Assembly (NCBI GenBank): GCA_964415675.1
Contig: CAYQBG010000016.1
Span: forward strand, 28,372 to 92,371
Length of the DNA stretch: 64,000 bases
Source of the DNA: UBA5336 sp964415675
GTDB taxonomy: Bacteria; Pseudomonadota; Alphaproteobacteria; Caulobacterales; Hyphomonadaceae
Direction: 5' to 3'
Below the pieces are notes generated by a model. The model was given only the letters and a program-made list of their open reading frames with translations. It made no database searches and was not told where the DNA came from. Numbering within the stretch: the stretch's first letter is position 1; the number at the start of each line of letters is the position of its first letter. This document shows positions 35,638 to 44,311 of the stretch, in pieces. The position numbers were made by a program, and so were the translations under genes.

Positions 35638-36228
35638 TCAGGCTGTTCCGCGCAGCGCTCCAAGCTTGGCCGTAGGGTCAAACGGCCCGATCGTGACCAG
35701 GATTTCACTGGCATGACGGCCCTTGAAGTGGCGCTGCTCATCAAAGCCCTCAGACTCAAGCAGGTCAGCTTCGAGCGTTCTGGCGATTGAGCGGAACAGC
35801 CCCCAGGACGCGTCATTGTCTCTGGTGATCGTCGTCTTCATCTGCCGGACGCCGGCGCATTCCGGCCGCGCAAAAATATCGGCCACCATGCGATGGGCGA
35901 GCCTTTGGCCCCTGCCCTGTTCATGGACTGCCACCTGCCAGAGGAAGAATGTCTCCGGCTCGGCCGGCAGGATGTGCCCGGAGACCCAGCCCACCGCCTG
36001 CTCGCCAGCCCGCGCCAGCGCGCAGGTGCGTGCGAAATGCGAGCACTGGATCAGGTTTGCATAAAGTGAGTTCGTATCCAGAGGCGGACACTCTGCGATG
36101 AGATCGTGCACATCGCTGCCATCCTCGGATTGCGGGGCCGCGATACTAAGCGGCTCACCCCTGTCGGACGCTTCTGCATCCTCTTGTTTCATCATGCGGG
36201 TTTCAGCCACCCGCGCATCGCGCGCCAT
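35638..36228 (-). CDS. ectA: Diaminobutyrate acetyltransferase
   Basis: From the ATG at 36228, preceded by ggaggg, the product is 196 residues. It is a GNAT enzyme that acetylates diaminobutyrate on the gamma amino group. The PP-LDTNSLYANLIQCSHFA segment and acetyl-CoA loop QGRGQRLAHRMV are EctA hallmarks, and TTITRDNDASWGLF follows. Residues 1-33 are a non-conserved tail, so the Met-Met at 17-18 is another possible start. It is the first gene of the ect operon. Confidence 0.95.
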   Translation of the reverse strand: MARDARVAETRMMKQEDAEASDRGEPLSIAAPQSEDGSDVHDLIAECPPLDTNSLYANLIQCSHFARTCALARAGEQAVGWVSGHILPAEPETFFLWQVAVHEQGRGQRLAHRMVADIFARPECAGVRQMKTTITRDNDASWGLFRSIARTLEADLLESEGFDEQRHFKGRHASEILVTIGPFDPTAKLGALRGTA

Positions 36229-36259
36229 TTCTGCGCCCTCCAATTAGCTCCCCTCTTAC

Positions 36260-36276
36260 TTAGTTGATCAAACTAA
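36260..36276. promoter_or_regulatory. 17-bp inverted repeat upstream of ectA, candidate EctR operator
   Basis: TTAGTTGATCAAACTAA has perfect 6-bp arms (TTAGTT/AACTAA) around a 5-base centre. It lies 31-48 bp before the ectA start, in a 250-bp region shared with the divergent MarR gene. MarR-type EctR proteins bind AT-rich repeats of this sort near ect promoters, so this is the best operator candidate. Binding itself is inference. Confidence 0.55.
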
Positions 36277-36493
36277 TTATGAAAGCCTAAAACCGTCAGC
36301 TTGGGGAGGATTTGGGGTTGATTTTTTCTGATTCAGGTTTGGAGGCGCTGGTTATCGCAAGGGAATCGGGGTCTTGTCTCAGCGGAACATGGCTTAAGGA
36401 CTGTCCACACGCAGACCATATTACTTCCTTCGTGTAAGTTTTTTCATCCTGCGGCCACGACTTGACGATTCCTTCGAAAAGCGCTCATTCACA

Positions 36494-37063
36494 ATGATAA
36501 TGCAGCGTCCATCCGTGGCGTGTTCTGGAGTTGAGATATTGGACAATCGGGCTCAGACAGCGCTGGTTTCGCTAAGGCAGATACTCCGGGCAACGGAATC
36601 GAATGTCCGGAGCCTCGCGGCATTTTCGGGCCTTACAGCATCGCAACTGCTTACCCTTCAGGTGCTCAAGAAACAGGGCGAAACGCTGGCTGGCGACCTT
36701 GCCAGAGCGGCTCATCTGCGCCAGGCGACCATGTCCGCCCTACTGGACAAGCTACAGGCACGACGGTTCATCGTCCGTCGCCGCAGCGACAGCGACAAAC
36801 GCCGGGTCTGGGTGTCCATCACGCGCGAAGGCGAGGAAATGCTGCGCGGTGCCCCGGACCTGCTGCAGGAAGTGTTTCTCGAGCGGTTCAACAAGCTACC
36901 CGAATGGGAGCAGGCTTTCCTCATTGCTGCGCTCGAAAGGATCTCATCGCTTCTGGACGCCGAGCGTATCGATGCCTCACCGCTTTTGCATATCGGTGCC
37001 GTGAACCAGTTGCCCGGAATGGAGAAATCGCCAGCGCCCGATGGCGGCGATCCGGCGGGCTGA
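36494..37063 (+). CDS. ectR: MarR-family regulator of the ectoine operon (EctR type)
   Basis: The 189-residue product has the MarR winged helix: LTASQLLTLQVLKKQGE, DLARAAHLRQATMSALLDKL (recognition helix) and the wing RRRSDSDKRRVWVSITREGEE. Both N- and C-terminal dimerisation helices are present. Size and divergent position beside ectA match EctR, the known negative regulator of ect genes in methylotrophs and related bacteria. A TTGACG at 36462 may be part of its -35 region, though the spacing to the start is tight. A start at the second ATG (36500) is possible. Confidence 0.85.
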   Translation: MIMQRPSVACSGVEILDNRAQTALVSLRQILRATESNVRSLAAFSGLTASQLLTLQVLKKQGETLAGDLARAAHLRQATMSALLDKLQARRFIVRRRSDSDKRRVWVSITREGEEMLRGAPDLLQEVFLERFNKLPEWEQAFLIAALERISSLLDAERIDASPLLHIGAVNQLPGMEKSPAPDGGDPAG

Positions 37064-37362
37064 ACGCATCAACTCTTCCACGACGCGCCTGCGAAGGTTT
37101 CTCGCCTGTCGGGGGAAACCGTTGGTAAACGGATGAGCTCTGTAATTTAACATGTTCCCAGTCTGGTAGTGATCCGGCACGGGGGTCGGCAATGGCGTTT
37201 TCTCGATCTCTGGCGCTGAAGCATGAGGGCGATCGTCATTCTCATGATGACAGCGCCATCCGGGAGGAAGATGGGTCACGGGGGAACAAGTTGAGCAGAG
37301 TTGGCGCGGAAATTGTTTGGCCTCCCACCGAACGACCTGATTCGGGAAACGGGCCATCAACC
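37064..37362. other. Leader region upstream of the ExoY-like gene
   Basis: This 299-base stretch has no convincing gene, though the sugar-transferase frame stays open from 37192. It contains the 18-base motif at 37101-37118, itself inside an imperfect hairpin (GGTTTC at 37097-37102 pairing with GAAACC near 37115-37120), and an AT-rich patch (ctgtaatttaacatg, 37139-37153) that is the likely promoter area. Confidence 0.4.
37101..37118 (+). repeat. 18-base EPS-locus motif, copy 1
   Basis: CTCGCCTGTCGGGGGAAA lies about 245 bp before the ExoY-like start. It matches copy 2 at 17 of 18 positions and copy 3 at 16 of 18. Confidence 0.55.
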
Positions 37363-38076
37363 ATGCAATCCAAATCCATCGCTCATGAGGATCCCTCAGC
37401 CGCTTCGCAGCGACGCCGGCGCCATGGCGGCCCGCGTGGCGCGCCCGGAACCTCGCAACGTCAAGCCTCTGAGCTGTTGAAGCGGATCATGGACCTTGCG
37501 ATTGCTGTTCCGGCAATGGTGCTGCTGGTTCCCATTTACATGATTATCGCACTGGTCGTGTTCATCGATGATGGTCGCCCGATCATTTTCAGTCAGAAAC
37601 GCCGGGGACAGAACGGTCGGTACTTTACCTGCTACAAATTCCGCACAATGGTTGCAGATGCGCCTGAGCGGCTGGAGCAGGTGCTTGCGAATGATCCGGA
37701 AAAACGGGCCGAATGGGAAGAGACCCAGAAGCTCAAGCATGATCCGCGCCTGACACGGACAGGTGGGTTTCTTCGCCGTTTCAGCCTCGATGAACTGCCC
37801 CAGCTCTGGAACATCATCCGTGGCGACATGTCCGTCGTTGGGCCAAGGCCGATCGTGGAGAGCGAAGTTCGCCGCTATGGTGACGATATCCGTCACTATG
37901 ACTCTGTTCGTCCGGGTGTCGTCGGCTTGTGGCAGATCAATGGCCGCAATGATACGACCTATCAGCGCCGCGTCGAGCTGGACGTTGAATATGCGCAGAA
38001 CCGGTCTGTCAGCTACGATGCTTCGATCCTGCTCAAATCGGTACCTGTGATTCTGGGCCGCCGCGGCGCTTACTGA
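37363..38076 (+). CDS. ExoY-like undecaprenyl-phosphate sugar-1-phosphate transferase
   Basis: From the ATG at 37363 the product is 237 residues. It should start EPS repeat-unit synthesis by placing a hexose-1-phosphate on undecaprenyl phosphate. A single membrane helix (IAVPAMVLLVPIYMIIALVV) is followed by the catalytic domain with IFSQKRRGQNGRYFTCYKFR-TM, then FSLDELPQLWNIIRGDMSVV-GPRP and WQINGRN. Only one helix is present, so it is the ExoY/short type. The frame is open back to 37192, adding a polar tail that is less likely. It converges on the ExoA-like gene. Confidence 0.88.
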   Translation: MQSKSIAHEDPSAASQRRRRHGGPRGAPGTSQRQASELLKRIMDLAIAVPAMVLLVPIYMIIALVVFIDDGRPIIFSQKRRGQNGRYFTCYKFRTMVADAPERLEQVLANDPEKRAEWEETQKLKHDPRLTRTGGFLRRFSLDELPQLWNIIRGDMSVVGPRPIVESEVRRYGDDIRHYDSVRPGVVGLWQINGRNDTTYQRRVELDVEYAQNRSVSYDASILLKSVPVILGRRGAY

Positions 38077-38201
38077 AGAGCCGCCGGGCATGGCGTGAAG
38101 GCACGAAGACAAGAGAGAAGAGAGAGACGAGACTGACCGGCGTGGACAGGTCGGCCGCCCCTGCCTTTGTTCTTCGAAATACGCGTCGCGCCAAAACCGC
38201 G

Positions 38202-39224
38202 TCAGCGTCTCAGCGTCTGAACCAGGAAGCCCGCGCCCCATGACATGTGCATGATCCCCGCTGCCAGCCCGCCAAGCAGGCCGCAGGCAGACCGGTGCCT
38301 CCAGGCCAGCCAAGCCGAGACCGCCGAGAGACCGCCGGCATAAGCCAGCGGATACAACAGGGTTGCTGGCCAGAACGGCGCGAGCAACAGGCCCGCCATA
38401 CAGACGATCAGATTTGCCACTGGAAAGAACTGACGCAGCTTCATTCGCAAGCGGTGCTTGCGAACCGTCCGCGCGCGCCCCTTGCCATAGTTGAAATACT
38501 GCCGCGCCAGGGCCGCCGGCGTCGCACGCGGCTTGTAGGCCAGGCGAATATCCGCATCGAGAAAGATCGCCCCACCGCCTGCTACGACGCGTGCATCATA
38601 TTCAGCATCCTCATTATGGGAAAAGGTCTCATCATAGCCGCCGACACGCCTGAACATATCGAGCCGGAACCCCGCATGGTGTCCATGGTCCACATATTTG
38701 GACTGGCGCCCCCCGCGATGGGCAGATCCGCCAGAGCCGAACGGCGTGTCAACGACCCAGGCATTCGCCCTCTGAAAGCAGCCGTCGCCAACGGCATCCA
38801 TAGGCACGACCAGAGAGGCCACGTCGCGCCGGGCCAAAGCGTCAGCTACATTCGTCACATAACCTGGCGGATAGATTGAGTGAGCGTCACACCGCACCAG
38901 AACGGTTTTTCCAGCGCCGAATTGGGCCGCGACACTATTCACGCCAGCCGATTGCAGCCGATCGGGATTATCGATCCAGGCAAAATTGGAATGCGTGTCC
39001 GCCAGACTGTTCAGTATATCCCGTGTGCCGTCCTGGCTGCCACCATCCGCGACAACAAACTGAACATGTTTAAGCCGCGCATCGCCGGACATGAGAGAAG
39101 CGACACAGGCCTTGATATGGTCCGCCTCGTTCAGAACGGGAATCGCCACCAGAATCTCATCGGCGCTCAGAATTGAAATCGACTCTGCGTCGTCTATCAT
39201 GACCCTCAAATTCGGCGTTTTCAT
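38202..39224 (-). CDS. ExoA-like family 2 glycosyltransferase
   Basis: From the ATG at 39224 the product is 340 residues. The GT-A core has VAIPVLNEADHIKACVASL, VVADGGSQDGTRDIL and LVRCDAHSIYPPGYV, and the second half has FSHNEDAEYDARV as the acceptor-side acidic motif. Two or three C-terminal helices (about 265-330) anchor it to the inner membrane. The pattern matches succinoglycan ExoA, a beta-1,3-glucosyltransferase; the linkage made here is inference. It is the last gene on the minus-strand EPS block. Confidence 0.87.
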   Translation of the reverse strand: MKTPNLRVMIDDAESISILSADEILVAIPVLNEADHIKACVASLMSGDARLKHVQFVVADGGSQDGTRDILNSLADTHSNFAWIDNPDRLQSAGVNSVAAQFGAGKTVLVRCDAHSIYPPGYVTNVADALARRDVASLVVPMDAVGDGCFQRANAWVVDTPFGSGGSAHRGGRQSKYVDHGHHAGFRLDMFRRVGGYDETFSHNEDAEYDARVVAGGGAIFLDADIRLAYKPRATPAALARQYFNYGKGRARTVRKHRLRMKLRQFFPVANLIVCMAGLLLAPFWPATLLYPLAYAGGLSAVSAWLAWRHRSACGLLGGLAAGIMHMSWGAGFLVQTLRR

Positions 39225-39770
39225 TCCAGCCTCTTCCATCTGCAAACCTGCTGGTCATCCCCGGCGCGAGTCCGCCTGCATCACCTGTATTTCAAGCCAT
39301 GTGCCAACCGGTACGCTGCGTCCAGCATAGCCGAAACGGGCCGAACAGGGTGAAGCGATCTCAATTTGGCCATGTTGAGAGCGGGAAATCGGCTCATTGC
39401 AGGGGCATTGGTGCTCTATGGCAGCTGCGCATCGACCGCGCGAATGCTGCCTTCCGCGTAGAGTTCGAACGAAACAGTGAAAAGGACCTGCTTTTTGCGG
39501 CCGCCTTTGAACAAGCTCGACCGGGCTCGCCTGGCTCCCAAGGTCTGGGAAAAGTCCGCGAAACCCTGCACCGCGCCCAGACGGGAATCGCGGGCAATGA
39601 TCTATTGGCAGGTCTGGCTACCGGTCATCGTGTTTTGCTTGACTGCGTGGGCCGGTGCCATCTGGCTGGTGTTCTCGGTTTTCTGACGCGTTTGCTGGCA
39701 ATGTGCAGTATGGTTCGCCGCCCGACTGCCCTCAGACATCAGCAGCTGCGAATACGAGTTCTATTTCACG
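39225..39770. other. 546-base gap in the EPS locus, possibly with a small membrane ORF
   Basis: No clear gene fills this gap between two minus-strand glycosyltransferases. A plus-strand frame from a GTG at 39477 to 39686 would give 69 residues ending in a membrane helix (VWLPVIVFCLTAWAGAIWLV), but it has no ribosome site. A 29-codon frame from the ATG at 39372 has a hydrophobic start and then stops. Both may be decayed remnants. Confidence 0.3.
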
Positions 39771-40760
39771 TCACAGGGCTTCAGGATGACGGCGCCCCGA
39801 GGTAAACTTGCCAAGCACGATCGCGCTGAGCCGACCCGCGATATGCGGCAATGCTAGCGGGCGGCGAAGCGCTTCGCTCAGTGCGCGAACCGGCCGACGT
39901 CGTTTGAGAGCATCAACGACAGACTCGAAGGCATGGCTGCGTGCCAGCATGCGATTTCGCGCCATCGCCGCACGCCGGGCATCCGGTTTCAGCCTGCCCT
40001 CATGCCGCGCCATGAACCCACGCTCGGCATCCAGAATCGCAGCAGTCATCTCTGGTGTCAGTCGGTGTGAGATCGATCCCTCACGGATCGTATAGCGATA
40101 GCCAGGCTCCGGGTTGAGTTGCATAGATGCACCCAATGCGAGCAATTCGGCGACAAGGTAGAAATCCTCGCTGTTTCGGAGTGTTTCATCGTAGCGCAGG
40201 CCAATCTCATCCAGCGCCGCGCGTCGGAACAAGGGTTTGAGATAGCCGAGATTCTCCCCAAAGCGACGCTCGCTTGCAGGATCGAGATAGTCTGCAAGGC
40301 TGACATCCATCGCCGGCGAAACACTGCCCTCGCGCAGGAAACGCCGTTCTGCCTCACCGTCGGACGCATCATTCACCCGCAGCATGTCATCCGCGACAAT
40401 GTCCAGTTCCGCAGCATCGGCCTGATGAACCAGGCGCGCCAGTCGCCCCGGCTGCATGGCGTCATCGGCGTCGAGCACGGCCACATAACGGCCCCTGGCG
40501 AGGTCCAGCCCGCGATTGCGCGCAGCGGCCGGTCCTGAGTTTTCCGAAAGCCGTTCAAGAACAAGTCGCGGGTCGCCTTCTCCCGCTCGCCTCGCCGCCT
40601 CGAACGTGTCATCGGGAGACGCATCGTCGATGACGATCAGTTCAATCGCCACGCCCTTCTGCGCAAGCGCGGAACGGATCGCGACATGGACGATGTCAGC
40701 AGCCGACCAGGCGGCCATGATCACGCTGACATCAGGCAGTGATGCGCCTGGCTCGGTCAT
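39771..40760 (-). CDS. Family 2 glycosyltransferase (ExoO/ExoM-like)
   Basis: The 329-residue product has the GT-A motifs VSVIMAAWSAADIVHVAIRS, IVIDDASPDDTFEAA, NSGPAAARNRGLDLARG and VLDADDAMQPGRL. It adds one sugar to the lipid-linked EPS repeat at the cytoplasmic face. Basic residues are plentiful in the last 80, which may bind membrane. Its start lies 2 bp after the polymerase gene stop and is preceded by gggag. The closest named relatives by pattern are ExoO and ExoW. The sugar is unknown. Confidence 0.85.
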   Translation of the reverse strand: MTEPGASLPDVSVIMAAWSAADIVHVAIRSALAQKGVAIELIVIDDASPDDTFEAARRAGEGDPRLVLERLSENSGPAAARNRGLDLARGRYVAVLDADDAMQPGRLARLVHQADAAELDIVADDMLRVNDASDGEAERRFLREGSVSPAMDVSLADYLDPASERRFGENLGYLKPLFRRAALDEIGLRYDETLRNSEDFYLVAELLALGASMQLNPEPGYRYTIREGSISHRLTPEMTAAILDAERGFMARHEGRLKPDARRAAMARNRMLARSHAFESVVDALKRRRPVRALSEALRRPLALPHIAGRLSAIVLGKFTSGRRHPEAL

Positions 40761-40762
40761 GA

Positions 40763-42085
40763 TCAGCTCCCGGCCGGGGCGGGCATGCCACCAGACGGCC
40801 AGGGGTCTTCAAGGACTGCAAGACGAGCATTTTCGTCGCGCACATGATCCCTGCGTACCAGGCTGAGCACGGCGGAAATATAAAACAGCATGACGGCGGT
40901 ATCGAACACATTGAACATCCAGCTTTCTGTGAAAGACGAGACGAACACGACCATTGAGATAATCAGAAAATAGGAACGCACGACCGTCTGGGTCTGAAAC
41001 CAGGCGATGAGCGTGCGCATCAGGCTCCAGGCAACGGCGAGGATCAGACAGCCCAGACCGATGAGTCCGAGATGGACCTGTGTCTCAAGATAGGAATTGT
41101 GGAACGAGAAGCGGGTACCTGCCGGTTTGTAGGACAATTCGAGCAGCGTATAGGCATCTCCGCGTCCCCAGAGCCAGAAGCCCTCGGCGCCGATCCCGAA
41201 CCAGGTCTTTTCCTTTGTGATCCGGTCTGCCGCGTCCCACAGCATCGTCCGGCCGGTCAGGGTTGTATCCTTTCCGAGCGATCTAACGAATGCTTCGAAA
41301 AGATTGGCTTCTCGAGTCATGTTCGAAAAGATGAGCACACTCGCAATGACACCGAAAGTGACGATCAGGACGATCATGCTGCGGGCATGGCGGATATTTC
41401 GCAGCCCGCTCCAGAAGAGCCAGATCGTCGTCATGCCCAGGAAGCCGCCGATTGCAAAGACCAGCGAAGTAGCCGAATCGGCAGCCACTATGAGATAGAA
41501 TGTAACAGGAATGAACGGAAAGGCCGCCAGACGCAGCAATGGAATTTCATTGCGATTATAGGCTACCGCCATCGCCGTTACCATTACGACCAGCATGCGG
41601 ATGGCAAAAATGTTCTTGTCGTCCCAGACGCCGCCGCCAGAAAAAAAGCCTGGCGCGGCAAGCAGCACAATCAGAACTCCCGCCCCGAAGACGGAACGTA
41701 TCACCTGATGGGGAGCAAATCGCGCGCCGATATAGATGCTCACCAGCACAGTCATGATCATCATGATGCCGAATTTGAGCGCACCTCCAGGGACCGGAGA
41801 CCACCCCCAGGACAGTGTTGCGAGCAGCGGGACCAACAGGAGCGGCCAGGCCTTCGCCATGATCGGAACAAGCTGGTGCCTTTTCAGCGCGAACATGCCG
41901 ATAAAATACAGCGCGAGCGGATACAGGATCAGTTCATTGCCAGCGAACACCGTAAAAGTCGACAGCACCCAAAGCCCGAAAAAGGCCTGCTCGTAGAGCG
42001 GCGCATCGGCGGACGGTTCTCCTGAGCGCCGCAGCACCTGTGCGTTCGTCCATCCGGGAAAGGCCTGCATCATCGCCGGGGTCAT
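40763..42085 (-). CDS. O-antigen ligase/polymerase-like membrane protein (ExoQ/Wzy type)
   Basis: The 440-residue product has about 11-12 membrane helices and a large periplasmic loop. The Wzy_C signature is present: TLTGRTMLWDAADRI near 268-282, GIGAEGFWLWG and FHNSYLETQVHLG near 327-339. ExoQ-type proteins polymerise EPS repeat units in the periplasm. Its ATG overlaps the stop of the upstream ExoL-like gene (ATGA). The position within the exo-type cluster supports EPS polymerisation over LPS ligation. Confidence 0.85.
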   Translation of the reverse strand: MTPAMMQAFPGWTNAQVLRRSGEPSADAPLYEQAFFGLWVLSTFTVFAGNELILYPLALYFIGMFALKRHQLVPIMAKAWPLLLVPLLATLSWGWSPVPGGALKFGIMMIMTVLVSIYIGARFAPHQVIRSVFGAGVLIVLLAAPGFFSGGGVWDDKNIFAIRMLVVMVTAMAVAYNRNEIPLLRLAAFPFIPVTFYLIVAADSATSLVFAIGGFLGMTTIWLFWSGLRNIRHARSMIVLIVTFGVIASVLIFSNMTREANLFEAFVRSLGKDTTLTGRTMLWDAADRITKEKTWFGIGAEGFWLWGRGDAYTLLELSYKPAGTRFSFHNSYLETQVHLGLIGLGCLILAVAWSLMRTLIAWFQTQTVVRSYFLIISMVVFVSSFTESWMFNVFDTAVMLFYISAVLSLVRRDHVRDENARLAVLEDPWPSGGMPAPAGS

Positions 42086-43221
42086 GTCGCTCTTCCAGTG
42101 GCTTCGAGGATCTCGGACACGATTGTCTTCAACTCACCTTTCGGTTCGATGAAATCACTAACAGGCCTTTGCCGCAACGCCTCTGAGCGCGCCCGTAGCG
42201 GCGATCGGTCCTCGAGCAGTTCGGCGACAAGGCCGGCGACCGTGTCTTCCAGCGGCTCGTTGAGTGCAAAGCCGCTCGCACGCATTTCGATCCAGTTTGC
42301 TGTCTGAGTTCCCGACGGCGCGACCGAAGGCACGGCGAAATAGCCGCCTTCATAGATGCGATTGGGCAGAAGCCAGACGGAATTGTAGCCGGCCTCCATG
42401 AAATCACCGGCCCAGACTACGTCGATTGACGCGTAAAGTTCGCTGAGGTCTTCAGGCGCCCTGTAGCGACCATGATAGATGACATTGCTGCGCGCATCGA
42501 TTTCGGGCTCGAAAACCGGTATTTCGAGCCGGGCCGGTGCGCCATGCAAGTGAATTTCCACACGCGCGCCAAACCGGTCTGCGAGCCCCAGCAACAGGTC
42601 GAAACTTCTCTGGCAACGCAGATTGCCGACCCACCCGATCCTTAGCGGCGTACCCGCCATAGAGAGCGTCTTGGCCGGGCGCGGCCCAAGCCCCGACGCC
42701 TCAGCCAGACGGTTTTCCAGCAGGTAAGTGTGTGGATGACCGCCATGGCGCGGGTTGAAATGGTTCTCCACGAAGCCGGGCGAACTGACAATCAGCGCCG
42801 CAGATCGCTTCAGGAATGCCCCCTCAATACGCCGAATGGCCAGACCGACAGGATCGGGCCGGCAAAGCATCCGGTGGACATCGAGGCATTCATAGACGAC
42901 AGGCGTGTCCAGCCCCGCCCGGCGCTTGGCCTCGAAGGCACAGGCGAGCATGTCCAGATTCCGCGCCAGAATGAGATCGCAGCGCGGCAGGCACGGATGG
43001 GCCGCCGCAATCGCGGCGCCTGCATAGACCGAACGGATCCGGTGAATGAACGCACCGTCCCTTGTGCGCCCCAGATCGACATTGTTCCATTCAGCTGAGA
43101 CATCTGCGCGCCGGCGGGGCATGAAACCGGTCACCGACAGGCCGTCAGCCTGCAGCGCCGCAACGCGCCGGCGGATCGCTGCATCTGCAGCGTCATGTCC
43201 GAAATAGGCAATCTCAGTCAT
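42082..43221 (-). CDS. ExoL-like glycosyltransferase (GT-B fold)
   Basis: From the ATG at 43221 the product is 379 residues. It starts EIAYFGHDAADAAIRRRVAA, as in succinoglycan ExoL. It continues with ILARNLDMLACAFEAKRRAG and VYECLDVHRML, then a second Rossmann half beginning RIGWVGNLRCQRS. The GT-B nucleotide-binding region near RIYEGGYFAVPSVAPSGTQT is kept. The frame opens 21 codons earlier, but that part is not family-like. The donor sugar is unknown. Its stop overlaps the polymerase start. Confidence 0.83.
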   Translation of the reverse strand: MTEIAYFGHDAADAAIRRRVAALQADGLSVTGFMPRRRADVSAEWNNVDLGRTRDGAFIHRIRSVYAGAAIAAAHPCLPRCDLILARNLDMLACAFEAKRRAGLDTPVVYECLDVHRMLCRPDPVGLAIRRIEGAFLKRSAALIVSSPGFVENHFNPRHGGHPHTYLLENRLAEASGLGPRPAKTLSMAGTPLRIGWVGNLRCQRSFDLLLGLADRFGARVEIHLHGAPARLEIPVFEPEIDARSNVIYHGRYRAPEDLSELYASIDVVWAGDFMEAGYNSVWLLPNRIYEGGYFAVPSVAPSGTQTANWIEMRASGFALNEPLEDTVAGLVAELLEDRSPLRARSEALRQRPVSDFIEPKGELKTIVSEILEATGRAT

Positions 43222-43305
43222 CAATGGGCCGGTGCGGGTCAGTCGGTCTGGGTTCGTGGACAGCAAGTTCCGCGCCAGAGGCAAGATCAGAATGCGCGAT
43301 TGCGG

Positions 43306-44151
43306 TCAGTCAAGGTCAACCGGCGGCAAGTCAGATTCGAAAGTATCCGAACACTGGCTTGCGTCTTGATCACCGCTCGCTCGGAATGAGGCACAGATAT
43401 AGCCAGCATTCGCCCCGCTCTCGAATGTCGGGCGCCCGTGCCAGCCATATTGATTGCGCGAGCCCGTCCAGAGATTCATGATCACCCGGCTGGGCGTGGA
43501 CGGAATGGGGTTTTCGTCGGCACGGATCGTGTAGACCTCCTGATCTCCGATGAACCAGGTCACGCGATCGGGCGCCCATTCGAACGCATAGAGCTGGAAT
43601 TTCTCGGCGGCGTCATAAGGCAGCGGCACCCAGACAGATCCATAGGGCTTTCCATCCGTAAAAAGATTTATATGAAGCTCGCGCGTCCGGTTCCCGATAA
43701 ATTCGATATCGATCTCGTCATGAGGGTCGCCAAGCGATGGACCGGTATGGGTGAAAAAGGATGAGACCAGACCGGAACCGGGAGCGGCCCTCATCACTAC
43801 CTCATAGCGGCCATAATGAAACCGCCCGCGCTTCTGGTACTCCGCGCCGGTGAAAGGCAGTTCGCCCTTCGGTTCATCGGTGATCTTCAGCGTCATGCCG
43901 GTCTCATCGAAGCCGATATGATCAGCTTCCCAGCCGGCCCTCTGGACCGGTCCGAGATAGGCAAAGTCGGCCCTGTACCATTGCGCCTCGTCATGGCCTT
44001 CCTTGAAAAGGCGCAGGAAGGATGGCTCCGTTTCATACTGGCGTTCAGGTTCGGTTTCCGGCTCGGTCTTGGCGGCGTCCTCAGCAGACAGGCCCACTCC
44101 AAAAATCCAGAGCACGAAGATCGCGCTGAACATGAGAGCAAACAAGCGCAT
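43306..44151 (-). CDS. ExoK-like GH16 endo-beta-glycanase
   Basis: From the ATG at 44151 the product is 281 residues. A signal peptide (about 1-22) sends it to the periplasm or outside. The GH16 active site is HDEIDIEF, with nucleophile Glu146, Asp148 and acid/base Glu150. Trp- and Tyr-rich beta-jellyroll strands surround it (YAFEWAPDRVTWFIGDQEV). ExoK cleaves nascent succinoglycan to control chain length; the same role is likely here. It lies between the co-polymerase and glycosyltransferase genes, as in exo clusters. Confidence 0.88.
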   Translation of the reverse strand: MRLFALMFSAIFVLWIFGVGLSAEDAAKTEPETEPERQYETEPSFLRLFKEGHDEAQWYRADFAYLGPVQRAGWEADHIGFDETGMTLKITDEPKGELPFTGAEYQKRGRFHYGRYEVVMRAAPGSGLVSSFFTHTGPSLGDPHDEIDIEFIGNRTRELHINLFTDGKPYGSVWVPLPYDAAEKFQLYAFEWAPDRVTWFIGDQEVYTIRADENPIPSTPSRVIMNLWTGSRNQYGWHGRPTFESGANAGYICASFRASGDQDASQCSDTFESDLPPVDLD

Positions 44152-44236
44152 TAGAGGACCCACCCTTGTCTGGTTAAGCTGCGCCGGCCACTGCCCCGGC
44201 AACCTGTATTACCACATCCCATTTTTCGCCGACAGC

Positions 44237-44254
44237 CGCCTCGCGGGTGAGGCG
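44237..44254. terminator. Small hairpin downstream of the Wzc gene
   Basis: CGCCTC at 44237-44242 and GAGGCG at 44249-44254 form a 6-bp stem between the Wzc stop and the GH16 start on the minus strand. It may weaken read-through. The neighbouring minus-strand sequence GGCTGTCGGCGAAAAA (44223-44238) partly resembles the 18-base EPS motif. Confidence 0.3.
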
Positions 44255-44311
44255 AAATCGAATGCGAAGACTCCCGATCCATAGTCAGCGGCGCGGAACG
44301 TCATCAAAGGC

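Noticed and set aside
38106..38133. Purine-rich GA tract between the ExoY-like and ExoA-like genes
   Set aside because: Low-complexity run without repeat unit or partner sequence; I see no function to assign.
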